Source: Gordonia sp. SID5947 (GTDB lineage Bacteria > Actinomycetota > Actinomycetes > Mycobacteriales > Mycobacteriaceae). Taken from it: 64,000 bases of DNA. Location: the NCBI RefSeq assembly GCF_009862785.1, contig NZ_WWHU01000001.1:372001-436000 (forward strand), in the 5' to 3' direction. The notes below the pieces were generated by a model, which worked only from the letters and a program-made list of their open reading frames with translations, searched no databases and was not told where the DNA came from. Positions 39,183 to 49,183 of the stretch are shown here, in pieces (the stretch's first letter is position 1; every line of letters starts with the position of its first letter). Made by a program: the position numbers and the translations under genes.

Positions 39183-41108
39183 CTACAGCCGGACGGGGTA
39201 GTGGTGATCGGTGATGGACGGCTCGATCGACTTCTCGACGAAGATCCCGTGCCACACCATGAACATCAGCAACGTCCACAGTCGACGACTGTTGTCGACC
39301 ACGCCGTCGCGATGCTCGTTCAGCATCGCGGTCACCGCTTCCTTGTTCAGGATGTGATCGGTCTGCGAGTGCTCGATCGTCTCGTGAGCCCAGTCGTACA
39401 TCTCGGTGCCGGCCAGCCAGTGTCGGATCGGAACCGGGAAGCCGAGTTTCTTGCGGTGCAGGACATGAGCCGGGACGATCTGCTCGAGCGCTTTTCGCAG
39501 CGCGTACTTGGTGGTGCCGTGCGATATCTTCTCGTCGAACGGCAGGGTCTCGGCGATCCGGAAGACCTCGGGATCGAGGAACGGGACGCGCAGTTCCAGG
39601 GAGTTGGCCATCGTCATCTTGTCGGCCTTCACCAGGATGTCGCCGCGTAGCCAGGTGAACAGGTCGATGTGCTGCATCCGGGCGACCGGGTCCAGCCCTT
39701 CCGACATCGCGTAGATCGGTGCCGTGACGTCGGTGTGTGTCCACTCCGGACGGTAGTCGCGCAGCACGGCACGCAGCCGCGCGTCGTCGAAGCTGCGTGC
39801 ATTGCCGTAGTAGCGCTCTTCCAGGGTCAACGAACCCCGGTGCAACAGGCTCTTGCCGCGGGTGCCCTCGGGGATTCGGTCGGAAACGCGCCCTGCGAGG
39901 CGTCGGAGGGTGGTCGGCAACCGGTCGAATGCGCCGAGCGACAGCGGCTCCTTGTAGATCGTGTAGCCGCCGAACAGCTCGTCGGCGCCCTCGCCGGACA
40001 GCACCACCTTCACATGCTTGCGGGCCTCGGCGGCCACGAAGTACAGGGGGACCAGCGCCGGGTCGGCCACCGGATCATCCAGGTACCAGACGATCTCCGG
40101 GATCGCGTCGATGAACTCGCGCGGACTCACCACCTTGACGATGTGGCGGGCCCCGATCGCCTCGGCGGATTCGACGGCGACGTCGACCTCGGAGTATCCA
40201 TCGCGCTCGAAACCGGTGGTGAAGGTGATGAGGTCGGGATTGTGCCGGATCGCCAGCGCAGCGATCGCCGTCGAGTCGATGCCGCCGGACAGGAACGAGC
40301 CGACCGTCACGTCGGCCCGCATGTGCTTGGCCACCGAGTCCGACAACACATCGGCGATCTCGTCGTATCGCTTCTGGCGCGTGGCGTCGGTTACCGGCTT
40401 GACGCCGAATCGCGGGGTGAAATAGCGCTGCACCTGGGGTGCCTGACCGGCCCGCAACGTTGCGTGACAGCCCGACTCCAGGCGACGGATCGCAGCGTGC
40501 AGGGTCTCCGGCTCGGGAACGTATTGCAGCACCGTGTAGTGCTCGATCGCCCGCGAATCGAGTTCCTCGTCGAGACCGAGACGGCCGATCAGTTCCAGCA
40601 GACTCTTCTTCTCGCTGCCGAAGGCGGTACCGCCCGGGCCGGTCGCGATGAACAACGGCTTGATCCCGAAGGGGTCGCGCGCGAGGAACAGCGAACCCTC
40701 GACCGTGTCCCAGATGGCGAACGCGAACATTCCGCGAAGTCGCCGCACCGAGTCCGGTCCCCAGTGGTGGAACGCTGCGACGATCGCCTCACCGTCGCCT
40801 TCGGTGGCGAATCGGGCGTCCACCTCGCGGCGCAACTCCTCGCGGATCTCCAGGTAGTTGTAGATCTCGCCGTTGAACACCATCGCGTAGCGGTCCGGCT
40901 GGTCCGGGGGACCCCACCGCAGCGGCTGGTGCGAATGCTCGATGTCGATGATCGACAGCCGGTTGAAACCCAGCACCAGATCGTCGTCGTGCCAGGTGCC
41001 CGGCTCATCGGGGCCACGATGACGCATGCAGTGGGATGCGGTGGACACCAGGTCGACGGCGTCGGCCGCCGATCCGTCCGAGGTCAACAGACCGAGCAAA
41101 CCACACAC
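39183..41108 (-). CDS. asnB: Asparagine synthase (glutamine-hydrolysing)
   Basis: A 641-residue class II glutamine amidotransferase fused to an asparagine synthetase domain. Cys2 of the processed MCGLLGL terminus is the glutaminase nucleophile, followed by RHRGPDEPGTW and FNGEIYNYLE. The synthetase P-loop is GSFLSGGIDSTAIAAL, and KVVLSGEGADELFGGY is also intact. It makes asparagine from aspartate and glutamine; in mycobacteria the Rv2201 homologue may also amidate the peptidoglycan peptide. It is divergent from ctaC. Confidence 0.94.
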   Translation of the reverse strand: MCGLLGLLTSDGSAADAVDLVSTASHCMRHRGPDEPGTWHDDDLVLGFNRLSIIDIEHSHQPLRWGPPDQPDRYAMVFNGEIYNYLEIREELRREVDARFATEGDGEAIVAAFHHWGPDSVRRLRGMFAFAIWDTVEGSLFLARDPFGIKPLFIATGPGGTAFGSEKKSLLELIGRLGLDEELDSRAIEHYTVLQYVPEPETLHAAIRRLESGCHATLRAGQAPQVQRYFTPRFGVKPVTDATRQKRYDEIADVLSDSVAKHMRADVTVGSFLSGGIDSTAIAALAIRHNPDLITFTTGFERDGYSEVDVAVESAEAIGARHIVKVVSPREFIDAIPEIVWYLDDPVADPALVPLYFVAAEARKHVKVVLSGEGADELFGGYTIYKEPLSLGAFDRLPTTLRRLAGRVSDRIPEGTRGKSLLHRGSLTLEERYYGNARSFDDARLRAVLRDYRPEWTHTDVTAPIYAMSEGLDPVARMQHIDLFTWLRGDILVKADKMTMANSLELRVPFLDPEVFRIAETLPFDEKISHGTTKYALRKALEQIVPAHVLHRKKLGFPVPIRHWLAGTEMYDWAHETIEHSQTDHILNKEAVTAMLNEHRDGVVDNSRRLWTLLMFMVWHGIFVEKSIEPSITDHHYPVRL

Positions 41109-41254
41109 CAGAAAGGCCTCACTTATCGACGACTACACGTGCTCCCGACGCGTCGAGTATGCCTGAGAACGGGTGATGACAACGCGCGCGGGCGGTCTCG
41201 ACGCACGTAGGTAAACCCCAATCACGAAAGGTTCGCCGTGTTGGTCTACGCTGC

Positions 41255-41294
41255 GTAGTACTAGGTGCGAGAATCGCTGTAGTGCTGGGTGTGA
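41255..41294 (+). repeat. Two 16-bp direct repeats upstream of ctaC
   Basis: GTAGTACTAGGTGCGA (41255-41270) and GTAGTGCTGGGTGTGA (41279-41294) agree at 13 of 16 positions and are 24 bases apart, in the 280-base region between asnB and ctaC. The rest of that region has no gene. They may be a tandem binding site for a regulator of the oxidase genes; this is inference. Confidence 0.55.
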
Positions 41295-41388
41295 GTACTC
41301 CCGGTGCAGGCGAGGGCAGCCCTGTGCGGGTCATGTGGCATGGCAACTCGGTCGGCACGACGTGCCGGAACCGAGCGAGCGGGAAGGC

Positions 41389-42522
41389 GTGAAATTGGCA
41401 CACGGTGGACGGCCGCGGGCGAAAGAAGCCCGATCCGCATCGCGAACGATCAAACAGATCGGGGCAGTCGTCGCACTCGGTATCGGTGCGCTGCTCATGT
41501 CGGGCTGCGACGCCCGAACCGCGATGCGATTCGGTTGGCCGGCGGGAATCACCCCCGAGGCCAAGAAGATGGGCGATCTGTGGACCTGGTCGGTCATCGC
41601 AGCGCTCGTCATGGGAATCATCGTCTGGGGCCTGATCTTCTGGACCATCACCTTTCACCGGCACAAGGCCGGCAAGGATGAGTTCCCCCGGCAGACGGCG
41701 TACAACGTTCCTCTGGAACTCGGCTATACGGCCGTTCCGTTCGTGATCATCGCGGTGCTGTTCTACTTCACCGTGGTCGTCCAGAACGACGTCGAGAAGA
41801 AGACCTCTGATCCCAAGGTCGTCGTCGATGTGACGGCATTCCAGTGGAATTGGAAGTTCGGTTACCGTGACGTCTCCTTCACCGACGGCAGCACGTACAA
41901 CGGCTTCGAGCGCGCGGCGAGTCCTTTCGAACTCCAGACCCGCAACATGCGTACCGAGCACGGTGAAGAGCACCCGATCGAGGGCCCGGCAGGCGGTCGC
42001 GACGACGACATCCGCGACTACCTGAAGTTCAACAAGATCGAGACCGTCGGGTCGTCGACCGAGATCCCGATTCTGGTACTGCCCACGGGAAAGCGCATCG
42101 AGTTCGAGATCGCGTCGGCCGACGTCATCCACTCGTTCTGGGTGCCGGAGTTCCTCTTCAAGCGCGACGTCATGCCGTTCCCGAAGCAGAACCACAGCGA
42201 CAGCGTGTTCCAGATCCAGAGCATCGATCGTTCCGGCGCATTCGTCGGCCGGTGCGCGGAGATGTGCGGTACGTATCACTCGATGATGAACTTCGAGGTC
42301 CGCGCCGTCAGCCCGCAGAAGTTCGACGCGTACATCCTGTACCGCGAGCAGAACCCGACCGCGACCAACGCTCAGGCTCTCGAGTCGATCTGTGAGGTGC
42401 CGAAGTCGGTCACGACGGTTCCGTTCAACACGCGTCGCGCGACGAACGGCGACACTCCCAAGGAACTGGGTGACGCCTCCAATACGTCCCTGCAGGGCTG
42501 CACAGTGGGAGCCAACGGATGA
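41389..42522 (+). CDS. ctaC: Cytochrome c oxidase subunit II
   Basis: A 377-residue CuA subunit of the aa3 oxidase. The N-terminus has a hydrophobic segment ending LLMSGC (lipobox), then two membrane helices (WSVIAALVMGIIVWGLIFWT and AVPFVIIAVLFYFTVVV). The periplasmic cupredoxin domain has TAFQWNWKFGY, ADVIHSFWVPEF and CAEMCGTYHSMMNFEV, in which Cys289 and Cys293 with nearby His and Met bind CuA. It accepts electrons from the cytochrome cc subunit QcrC. GTG 41389 is preferred because it places the signal close to the N-terminus, but ATG 41335 is possible. It overlaps ctaF by four bases. Confidence 0.93.
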   Translation: MKLAHGGRPRAKEARSASRTIKQIGAVVALGIGALLMSGCDARTAMRFGWPAGITPEAKKMGDLWTWSVIAALVMGIIVWGLIFWTITFHRHKAGKDEFPRQTAYNVPLELGYTAVPFVIIAVLFYFTVVVQNDVEKKTSDPKVVVDVTAFQWNWKFGYRDVSFTDGSTYNGFERAASPFELQTRNMRTEHGEEHPIEGPAGGRDDDIRDYLKFNKIETVGSSTEIPILVLPTGKRIEFEIASADVIHSFWVPEFLFKRDVMPFPKQNHSDSVFQIQSIDRSGAFVGRCAEMCGTYHSMMNFEVRAVSPQKFDAYILYREQNPTATNAQALESICEVPKSVTTVPFNTRRATNGDTPKELGDASNTSLQGCTVGANG

Positions 42523-42935
42523 AAATCGAAGCCAGGATCTTCGAGCTGCTGACCGGATTCTTCTTCATCGCCGGCATCGCCTACACGATCTGTACGGCGT
42601 TCTCCAGCAAAGGTGTGGAGTGGGCGGGTGTGACCGCCATGTTCTTCACCGGTGGGCTGACCCTGATCGCCGGGACGTACTTCAGGTTCGTCGCGCGCCG
42701 CGTAGAGATCCGTCCCGAGGATTATGAGGATGCCGAGATCGAGGATGGTGCAGGAGAGCTCGGCTTCTTCAGCCCGCACTCCTGGTGGCCGCTGCTGCTC
42801 GCGTCCGGCGCGGCGATGTTCGCCATCGGGTTCGCGACGGGCAACTTCTGGTTCGCCATCTTCGCCGCGGTCGTGATCATCGGTACCGCTGCTGGTCTGG
42901 TGTTCGAGTACCACGTGGGTCCGGAGAAGCACTGA
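42519..42935 (+). CDS. ctaF: Cytochrome c oxidase subunit IV
   Basis: A 138-residue actinobacterial subunit IV (Rv2199c). It has four membrane helices in two pairs (LLTGFFFIAGIAYTICTAF, TAMFFTGGLTLIAGTYFRFV, then WPLLLASGAAMFAIGFATG and WFAIFAAVVIIGTAAGLVFE) with an acidic loop RPEDYEDAEIEDGAGELGFF between. It stabilises the aa3 oxidase in the bcc-aa3 supercomplex. The start overlaps the ctaC stop (ATGA). In M. tuberculosis mmpS3 follows at this position; here a long hairpin and the lipid kinase gene follow instead. Confidence 0.93.
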   Translation: MKIEARIFELLTGFFFIAGIAYTICTAFSSKGVEWAGVTAMFFTGGLTLIAGTYFRFVARRVEIRPEDYEDAEIEDGAGELGFFSPHSWWPLLLASGAAMFAIGFATGNFWFAIFAAVVIIGTAAGLVFEYHVGPEKH

Positions 42936-42945
42936 CGACACTCTT

Positions 42946-42996
42946 CTCACGCAATCGGCCACATCCTCCGGCGGGGGATGTGGCCGATTGCGTGAG
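42946..42996. terminator. Long bidirectional terminator hairpin between ctaF and the PAP2-kinase gene
   Basis: A perfect 21-bp inverted repeat (42946-42966 and 42976-42996) with a 9-base loop starts 11 bases after the ctaF stop and ends 27 bases before the stop of the convergent gene. It can stop transcripts from both sides. Confidence 0.8.
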
Positions 42997-43023
42997 CGAG
43001 GGCTCATGGACTCAGTCGGTTGG

Positions 43024-44562
43024 TCAGTCACGCTGCCGTGGTGCGTAGACGGACAGGGCACGATAAGCGACCCGGAAGGTGGCTTCCTCGACTGACTCGC
43101 CGATCTCGCCGTCGTGCGCGACGACGACCGGTCCGTCGACCGCCGAGAACGAGAACTCGGGGACCTGGATCTCATGGAAGAGCGGGGACCGCTCGAGACG
43201 GCCGGCCATCAACGAACCGAGCAGACGCAGTACCGCGAATCGATGACCCACCTCGAGGATGCGCACATCGAGCAGACCGTCGTCGAGTCGTACACGTCGT
43301 GACGGGGCGAAACCGGACGGCTGATAGAGCGAGTTGCCCAGCAGGAACAGCGACGTCTCGATCACCGTGCCGTCGACGCGGATCCGCACCGGGCGCGTAT
43401 GTCTCAACGTCGCGGTGAGTGCGACCGCGGTGGCGAGAGGCCGACTCAATTTGTGCTGCAGCCGACGACGAGTACGTACGAAATGCGGATAGGCACCGAT
43501 GCTCGCCGTGTTCAGGATGACATGGGTGTCGTTGAGCAGCGCCACGTCGACCCGCATCAGGTCGCCTGCCGCCAATGCGGCCACGGTGTCGGCGACTGTC
43601 GTGATGCAGAGGTCCTTCGCGAAATGGTTGTAGGTGCCGGCCGGGAACACGGCCAGGGGCAGCCCGGTGTCGAGCGCGACGCACGCCGCCGTGGCGACGG
43701 TGCCGTCACCACCACCGACGGCGAGGACCTCGGCGCGACCAGCCGCATCACGCAGGACCGCCTCGACGTCGTCGTCGGGCCGGAGCTCGACGATCTCCGC
43801 GTCGGGGAGCTCGGCGCGCATCGTGTCGACCACCTGCCGCCCGCTGCCCGACCCCGAGGCGGGATTGACGACCGCGACCACTCCGGCACCGCGAGGGCGT
43901 GGGGGAGCGAGGTCGCGACTGGCTGCCGGTACGGCGACGCTGTGCTCGGTGATCGGCGGGACGAGACGTGCGCCGATCACGGCGATGGACGCGCCGATGC
44001 CGAATCCGGCCAGGACGTCACCGGGATAGTGGGCACCGGTCGCCACCCGCGACAGACCGACCAGACCGGCCAGGCCACCGAGGACGAGTCCGGTGGGTCC
44101 GTGCTCGATGCCGGTCCCGAGTGCGAACGCGGCCGCGCTGGCGGAGTGACCGGACGGCAACGAATTCGAGGTGGGTAGCCGGGTTCCGCGCCGTGCCAAG
44201 GGGACCGTCGTCGGTATCGGACGGGGCCGGTTACGGACCCGCTTGGCGACTTGGTTGGTGAGCAGGCTGGTGACCGCGAGCGTGGCGACACCGCGCGCCG
44301 CGGCCCGCTGCGCGGCCGGACGGCCACTGAGCGCCATTCCGCCGGCGATGGCCAACCACAGCGTGGAATGATCGGCTGCCCGCGACAGTGGCCGCATCGT
44401 GGCGTCAAGGGCCGGAGAATCCGACCGTGCCACGGTCTCGAAGACTTCCGCGTCGAGGGTGCCCAGTCCACGGGTGATCTGTCGTAAACCCGAAGAGTCC
44501 CAGCGGAATCGGGAATGGGGTCGTGATCGTCGAGGTGATCTCATCATCTCGATCCTAGCCAT
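43024..44562 (-). CDS. PAP2 phosphatase-diacylglycerol kinase family fusion protein
   Basis: A 512-residue two-domain protein. The first half (to about residue 215) is a membrane PAP2 acid phosphatase with the three motifs KRVRNRPRP, SLPSGHSASAAA and SRVATGAHYPGDVL. The second half is a DAGK/YegS-type lipid kinase with VVAVVNPASGSGSGRQV, VLAVGGGDGTVATAA and FPAGTYNHFAKDL. It may interconvert phosphorylated and free polyprenol or diacylglycerol-type lipids; the substrate is unknown. Start codons at residues 1, 6 or 7 are all possible. The gene converges on ctaF and is followed upstream by another strong hairpin that ends the qcr operon. Confidence 0.88.
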   Translation of the reverse strand: MARIEMMRSPRRSRPHSRFRWDSSGLRQITRGLGTLDAEVFETVARSDSPALDATMRPLSRAADHSTLWLAIAGGMALSGRPAAQRAAARGVATLAVTSLLTNQVAKRVRNRPRPIPTTVPLARRGTRLPTSNSLPSGHSASAAAFALGTGIEHGPTGLVLGGLAGLVGLSRVATGAHYPGDVLAGFGIGASIAVIGARLVPPITEHSVAVPAASRDLAPPRPRGAGVVAVVNPASGSGSGRQVVDTMRAELPDAEIVELRPDDDVEAVLRDAAGRAEVLAVGGGDGTVATAACVALDTGLPLAVFPAGTYNHFAKDLCITTVADTVAALAAGDLMRVDVALLNDTHVILNTASIGAYPHFVRTRRRLQHKLSRPLATAVALTATLRHTRPVRIRVDGTVIETSLFLLGNSLYQPSGFAPSRRVRLDDGLLDVRILEVGHRFAVLRLLGSLMAGRLERSPLFHEIQVPEFSFSAVDGPVVVAHDGEIGESVEEATFRVAYRALSVYAPRQRD

Positions 44563-44578
44563 GTCACGACGAGGGCCG

Positions 44579-44634
44579 CGGACAGACGGATCGGCCGCCG
44601 TCGCATTCGCGACGACGGCCGATCCGTCTGTCCG
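44579..44634. terminator. Long hairpin terminator after qcrB
   Basis: A 26-bp inverted repeat with one mismatch and a four-base loop (ATTC) lies 16 bases after the qcrB stop. It is the likely end of the ctaE-qcrC-qcrA-qcrB transcript. Confidence 0.78.
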
Positions 44635-44650
44635 TTGAGGCCTGAGTCGA

Positions 44651-46270
44651 TCAGTTCAGAGCGTCGCCGCCCTTTGCCTGCAGTTCCCGCAGGGCCTGCT
44701 TCTCGGCCTTCTCGGCTTCGTGTTCGCGTTCCACGTTGCGTGCCTGCTGTTCCGGCGGGTCCTCCAAGAGGATCGAGCCGGTGCCGGGTGCGCCCGCCGA
44801 ACCGAGTTTGTTCATCCGTTTCGGCAGTGCCGCGCCTTCGTAGGGGAGCGGGATCGGATGACCGTGGCTGTCGACCGGGCCGAGCGGCTGGTGCACCTCG
44901 ATGTACTCGCCCTGCGGCAGGCGCTTGATGATGCCGGTCTCGATGCCGTGGGCGAGGACCTCGCGGTCGCTGCGCTGCAGCGCGAGCGCCCAGCGATAGG
45001 CGATGAAGTACGCCAGCGGAGGCACCACGATCAGGCCGATACGACCCATCCAGGTGGTCGCGTTCAGCGAGATGTGGAACTTGAGCGCGATGATGTCGTT
45101 CATACAGGACAGCGTCAAGATGATGTAGAACGAAAGCGCCATCGCGCCGATCGCGGTCCGCACCGGCACATCACGTGGACGCTGCAGCAGGTTGTGGTGC
45201 GCGTCGTCGCCGGTCAGCCGTTTCTCGATCCAGGGATACGCGAACATGAGGCCGAAGATGATCGTGATGATCACGACCACCCAGAAGATCGCCGGGATCG
45301 TGTAGTTGCCCAGGTACAACTCCCATGCGGGCATGAGTCTGGCCAGGCCGTCCGTCCACATCATGTAGATGTCGGGCTGGGAACCCGCGGAGACGTGGGC
45401 CGGGTTGTACGGGCCGAGGACCCAGACCGGGTTGATCTGGAAGATGCCGGCCATCATCGCCAGCACACCCGTGGTGATGGCAAAGAAGGCGCCCGACTTG
45501 ACCGCGAACACCGGCAGGATGCGCACGCCGACGACGTTCTTCTCGGTGCGGCCGGGACCGGGGAACTGGGTGTGCTTCTGGTACCAGACCAGCGCCAGGT
45601 GGGCGCCGATCAGGGCCAGGATGATGCCCGGGAAGAGCAGCACATGCATCACGTAGAGGCGCGGGATGATGATGTCGCCCGGGAACTGCCCGCCGAAGAG
45701 CGCCCAGTGAATCCAGGTGCCGACCAGTGGGATACCGAGGACGATGCCGCTCATCGCGGCGCGGACGCCGGTACCCGAGAGCAGGTCGTCGGGGAGCGAG
45801 TACCCGAAGAATCCCTCGAACATCGCCAGGATCAGCAACAGGCTGCCGATGATCCAGTTGGCCTCACGCGGACGTCGGAAGGCGCCGGTGAAGAAGATGC
45901 GCGCCATGTGCACGATGATCGACGCCGCGAACAGCAGGGCGGCCCAGTGGTGGATCTGACGCACGAACAGACCACCGCGCACCTCGAACGAGATGTTCAG
46001 CGTGGTCTCGTACGCACGGGTCATCATCACGCCGTTGAGCGGCTGGTAGGCGCCGTCGTAGACGACCTCCTGCATCGACGGATCGAAGAAGAGGGTCAGG
46101 TAGACGCCGGAGACCAGCAGGATGATGAAGCTGTACAGCGCGATCTCACCCAGCAGGAACGACCAGTGGGTGGGGAACACCTTGTTGATCTGTCGACGGA
46201 TACCCGGCGACAGGTGGTAGCGCGAGTCGACCTCTTCGGCCTGCGTCGCGAGACGGTCGGCGATGGTCAT
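44651..46270 (-). CDS. qcrB: Cytochrome bc1 complex cytochrome b subunit
   Basis: A 539-residue cytochrome b (549 in M. tuberculosis Rv2196). It has the haem-binding helix pair with [20 protein letters not shown] and [20 protein letters not shown], the quinol-site area and the actinobacterial C-terminal extension rich in Glu, Lys and Ala ([13 protein letters not shown]). It oxidises menaquinol and passes electrons to the Rieske protein and cytochrome cc; in mycobacteria this subunit is the target of the Q203 class of inhibitors. The ATG overlaps the qcrA stop (ATGA). Confidence 0.96.
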   Translation of the reverse strand: MTIADRLATQAEEVDSRYHLSPGIRRQINKVFPTHWSFLLGEIALYSFIILLVSGVYLTLFFDPSMQEVVYDGAYQPLNGVMMTRAYETTLNISFEVRGGLFVRQIHHWAALLFAASIIVHMARIFFTGAFRRPREANWIIGSLLLILAMFEGFFGYSLPDDLLSGTGVRAAMSGIVLGIPLVGTWIHWALFGGQFPGDIIIPRLYVMHVLLFPGIILALIGAHLALVWYQKHTQFPGPGRTEKNVVGVRILPVFAVKSGAFFAITTGVLAMMAGIFQINPVWVLGPYNPAHVSAGSQPDIYMMWTDGLARLMPAWELYLGNYTIPAIFWVVVIITIIFGLMFAYPWIEKRLTGDDAHHNLLQRPRDVPVRTAIGAMALSFYIILTLSCMNDIIALKFHISLNATTWMGRIGLIVVPPLAYFIAYRWALALQRSDREVLAHGIETGIIKRLPQGEYIEVHQPLGPVDSHGHPIPLPYEGAALPKRMNKLGSAGAPGTGSILLEDPPEQQARNVEREHEAEKAEKQALRELQAKGGDALN

Positions 46271-47427
46271 GATCTACGCTCCCAGAAAGCCGGTCCGACA
46301 GGTTCGATGAAGTCGCCAGCGGCGACCATGTACCCCTGATTGTTCACCGTGATCGGCAGCTGCGCCAGGGCGCGCGCGGCCGGACCGAAAAGCGGCTTCG
46401 CGTACTCCAGCGCATCGAACTGCGACTGGTGGCAGGGGCAGAGGATGCGGTTGGTCCGTTGCTCGTACAGCGAGGTCGGGCAGCCGAGGTGGCTGCACAC
46501 CTTGGTGTAGGCGAAATAGTCGCCGTAGTTGAAGCTCTCCTGGCCCTTGCGCTTGATGGCCCGGGCGGCGTCCTCGGGACGGAGGCGGATCAACATCACC
46601 GGATTGCTCACGTACCGCAGGCCCTCGACCAGCTTGTGACGGGACTCCTCGGACTCGCCGTAGCCGTCGGAGACGCGCCACGGGAACACCGTCTCCATGG
46701 CACCGGAGTCGAGATCCTCGGGACGGACAAGGGCGACCTGGTAGGGATTGCCGGTGTCGCGGCGCAGGAAGACGGTCTCGTTCGGATCGCCGGCCGGGTT
46801 GTAGATCGGCGACCAGCCGGTGTGCCACAGCGGGGCCTTGTCGCGCTGAGCCCAGGGGTTCTTGATGATGCCACCGAGGCCGGCGACCAATCCGGTGAAC
46901 GCGAACGCGCCGAGACCGAACAGCGCGGAGCCGATGATCATCTTGCGGCGCGGCAGCGTCGAGGTGGTCAGCGAATCGTTGAGCTCGGCGCCGATCGTCT
47001 TCTTGTCGACCTCCGAGGAACCGCCGTCGTGGCGATCCTGCACCGAGATCTCGGCGGGGATGAACTTCTTGGTGAAGAGCACCATGCCGACGCCGATCGA
47101 CAGCACCGACAACCCGAAGGTGACGCCGAGCAGCGGGGTGTTGAGCGTGTAGCGCCAGTAGTCGACCGAGTCGGGGAGAGCGAACTCCCAGTGATTCCAG
47201 ATGAAGATCACGAAGCAGGCGACTGCCGAGATGCCGGCCAGGGTGAACCACGCGGCGACCTGGCGTTCGGCACGCTTCTCGACGCCGGTGCCCGGCTCGG
47301 GGAAACGCTCGGCGCGGTGGATGATCTCCACGCCGTCGAGATTGGTACCGAGTCTGACCAGGTCTTCCTTGCTCATCTGGTCGAGCTCGTCCTGCGACGG
47401 GACGTCGTTACCGCCGGTTGCACTCAT
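46267..47427 (-). CDS. qcrA: Cytochrome bc1 complex Rieske iron-sulfur subunit
   Basis: A 386-residue Rieske protein of the long actinobacterial type with three membrane helices ([40 protein letters not shown] and [21 protein letters not shown]). The 2Fe-2S ligands are in [13 protein letters not shown] and [12 protein letters not shown] 47427 gives the expected N-terminus and overlaps the qcrC stop by four bases; the frame is open a little further upstream into qcrC. It transfers electrons from menaquinol at QcrB to QcrC. Confidence 0.96.
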   Translation of the reverse strand: MSATGGNDVPSQDELDQMSKEDLVRLGTNLDGVEIIHRAERFPEPGTGVEKRAERQVAAWFTLAGISAVACFVIFIWNHWEFALPDSVDYWRYTLNTPLLGVTFGLSVLSIGVGMVLFTKKFIPAEISVQDRHDGGSSEVDKKTIGAELNDSLTTSTLPRRKMIIGSALFGLGAFAFTGLVAGLGGIIKNPWAQRDKAPLWHTGWSPIYNPAGDPNETVFLRRDTGNPYQVALVRPEDLDSGAMETVFPWRVSDGYGESEESRHKLVEGLRYVSNPVMLIRLRPEDAARAIKRKGQESFNYGDYFAYTKVCSHLGCPTSLYEQRTNRILCPCHQSQFDALEYAKPLFGPAARALAQLPITVNNQGYMVAAGDFIEPVGPAFWERRS

Positions 47428-48377
47428 GTTCGTGATCCCATCCACATTGCGGCGGCAACGATCGCCACAACTCCGACAACCCACATCACCATGCCCTCGC
47501 TGACCGGGCCGAAGCCGCCGATCCCGAGGCCGCCCTGCGGCTTGGACTCGGTGACGTACTTGATGAATCCGATGATGTCCTTCTTCTCCTCCACCGAGAG
47601 CTGGCGGTTGGAGAACTTGGGCATGTTCTGCGGCCCGGTGAGCATGGCCGTGTAGATCTGCTGCTCTTCGACCCCGTCGAGCGGCGGGGCGAACTTGCCC
47701 GACGACAGGGCGCCGCCGCGGCCGGTGAAGTTGTGGCAGGACGCGCAGTTCAGCCTGAAGAGCTCACTGCCACGCCCGAGGTTCTTGCCGCGCAAGGACT
47801 CCTGGGCGAGGACGGGCAGGCCGTCCTTCATCTTGACCGAGCCGTCGGCGTTGCGCTCGTAGATGACCTGAGGTCCGCCGCCCTCCGACTGGATGTAGGC
47901 GCCGAGCTGGTCGATCTGTGCCTTGGTGAACTTCGGCGGCTTGCGGAGGGCCTGGGCCTCGCCGCGCGCCGCGGGCATACGGCCCGTGGACACCTGGAAG
48001 TAGACGGCGGCGTCGCCGACACCGAGCAGAGCCGGTCCGCGATCCTGGACACCCTGCAGGTTTGCCCCGTGGCAGGTGATGCACGACGTCTCGTAGAGCT
48101 TCTTGCCGTCGCTGATCAGCGCGGCATTCGATTCGTCGGCGACCGCGACCTGAGGTTTCGGGGTCAGCACCGATGCGAGAACCCCGGCGGCCACGAGACC
48201 GACGAGGAGCAGGAGGGCGCCGCTGGCCCGGCGACGCAGTTTGCGTCGTGACTTCGCCTTGCGCGCCGAGGTGGAGGCGGATGCCGGGCGTCCGGCCGAC
48301 GCGCCGTCGGCCGAGTGCGTGCTGCGGCCGGCGTCCACGTCGTCGCTATCCGACGGTCGCGGTGGAGATGAACTCAT
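47424..48377 (-). CDS. qcrC: Cytochrome bc1 complex dihaem cytochrome c subunit
   Basis: A 317-residue membrane-bound cytochrome cc. It has a basic, Ser-rich N-terminal tail, a helix [20 protein letters not shown], two c-type haem motifs (CITCH and CASCH) and a C-terminal helix [17 protein letters not shown]. It bridges the Rieske protein to the CuA centre of CtaC, replacing a soluble cytochrome c. ATG 48377 is chosen because the coding pattern begins there; the open frame upstream runs over ctaE. The N-terminal tail is longer than in M. tuberculosis (280 residues). Confidence 0.95.
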   Translation of the reverse strand: MSSSPPRPSDSDDVDAGRSTHSADGASAGRPASASTSARKAKSRRKLRRRASGALLLLVGLVAAGVLASVLTPKPQVAVADESNAALISDGKKLYETSCITCHGANLQGVQDRGPALLGVGDAAVYFQVSTGRMPAARGEAQALRKPPKFTKAQIDQLGAYIQSEGGGPQVIYERNADGSVKMKDGLPVLAQESLRGKNLGRGSELFRLNCASCHNFTGRGGALSSGKFAPPLDGVEEQQIYTAMLTGPQNMPKFSNRQLSVEEKKDIIGFIKYVTESKPQGGLGIGGFGPVSEGMVMWVVGVVAIVAAAMWMGSRT

Positions 48378-48436
48378 CTGTGACTCTCTACTAAGCGGAC
48401 GGACTGTTGCTGTTGCAGGGGCTGGCCCGGGGGCCG

Positions 48437-49048
48437 CTACCTGATGAAGTAGATGGTGACGAAGAGGCCGATCCACACGATGTCGACGAAGTGCCAGTAG
48501 TACGACACGACGATCGCCGCGGTGGCCTGGGCCGGTGTGAACTTCGACAGCTTGGTACGGATCAGCAGGAAGATGAATGCGACGAGTCCGCCGATGACGT
48601 GTAGGCCGTGGAAGCCGGTTGCCATGTAGAAGACGGAGCCGTAGGCACTCGACGAGAGCGTGGTGCCCTCGTGGACCAGGTGGTAGTACTCGTAGCCCTG
48701 GCCACAGACGAAGAACGCGCCCATCAGGAACGTCAGGATGTACCACCGGCGCAGACCGAACACGTCGCCACGCTCGGCAGCGAAGACGCCCATCTGGCAG
48801 GTCACCGACGACAAGATCAGGACGGTCGTCACCGGGATCGCGAGTGCGAGGTTCAACTCCGTGGGTTCGGGCGGCCAACCGATCGACGAATTGGCACGCG
48901 CGACGAAGTACATCGCAAAAAGCCCAGCGAAGAACATGAGCTCACTGGACAGCCACACGATGGTGCCGACGCTGACCATGTTGGGCCGGTTCAGCGAGTG
49001 CACGCGCGAGGTGATGGCTGTTCCTGAGGTACCTACAGCGCTAGTCAC
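48437..49048 (-). CDS. ctaE: Cytochrome c oxidase subunit III
   Basis: A 203-residue five-helix subunit III, the same length as M. tuberculosis CtaE (Rv2193). Markers are [58 protein letters not shown] and [23 protein letters not shown] 49048 gives the family N-terminus; upstream is non-coding. It is the first gene of the ctaE-qcrC-qcrA-qcrB operon, 59 bases ahead of qcrC, and so shares its promoter, which should lie in 49049-49183. Confidence 0.96.
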   Translation of the reverse strand: MTSAVGTSGTAITSRVHSLNRPNMVSVGTIVWLSSELMFFAGLFAMYFVARANSSIGWPPEPTELNLALAIPVTTVLILSSVTCQMGVFAAERGDVFGLRRWYILTFLMGAFFVCGQGYEYYHLVHEGTTLSSSAYGSVFYMATGFHGLHVIGGLVAFIFLLIRTKLSKFTPAQATAAIVVSYYWHFVDIVWIGLFVTIYFIR

Positions 49049-49183
49049 AAAAAGAAGTATGACGGTTCGTAGTAAGCCGTGACCACTTGGGTCACCAAAT
49101 TGGCGGAAGTATTTCTCCCGACCCAGGTGGGGGCCCCGAGAAGGCCCTCGTCGGCGTGTCCGCAGACGTGGTTTGCTGGGTTC

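Noticed and set aside
44720..46339. 539-codon plus-strand frame across qcrB
   Set aside because: Composition is Arg/Asp/His-rich noise mirroring the membrane protein on the other strand.
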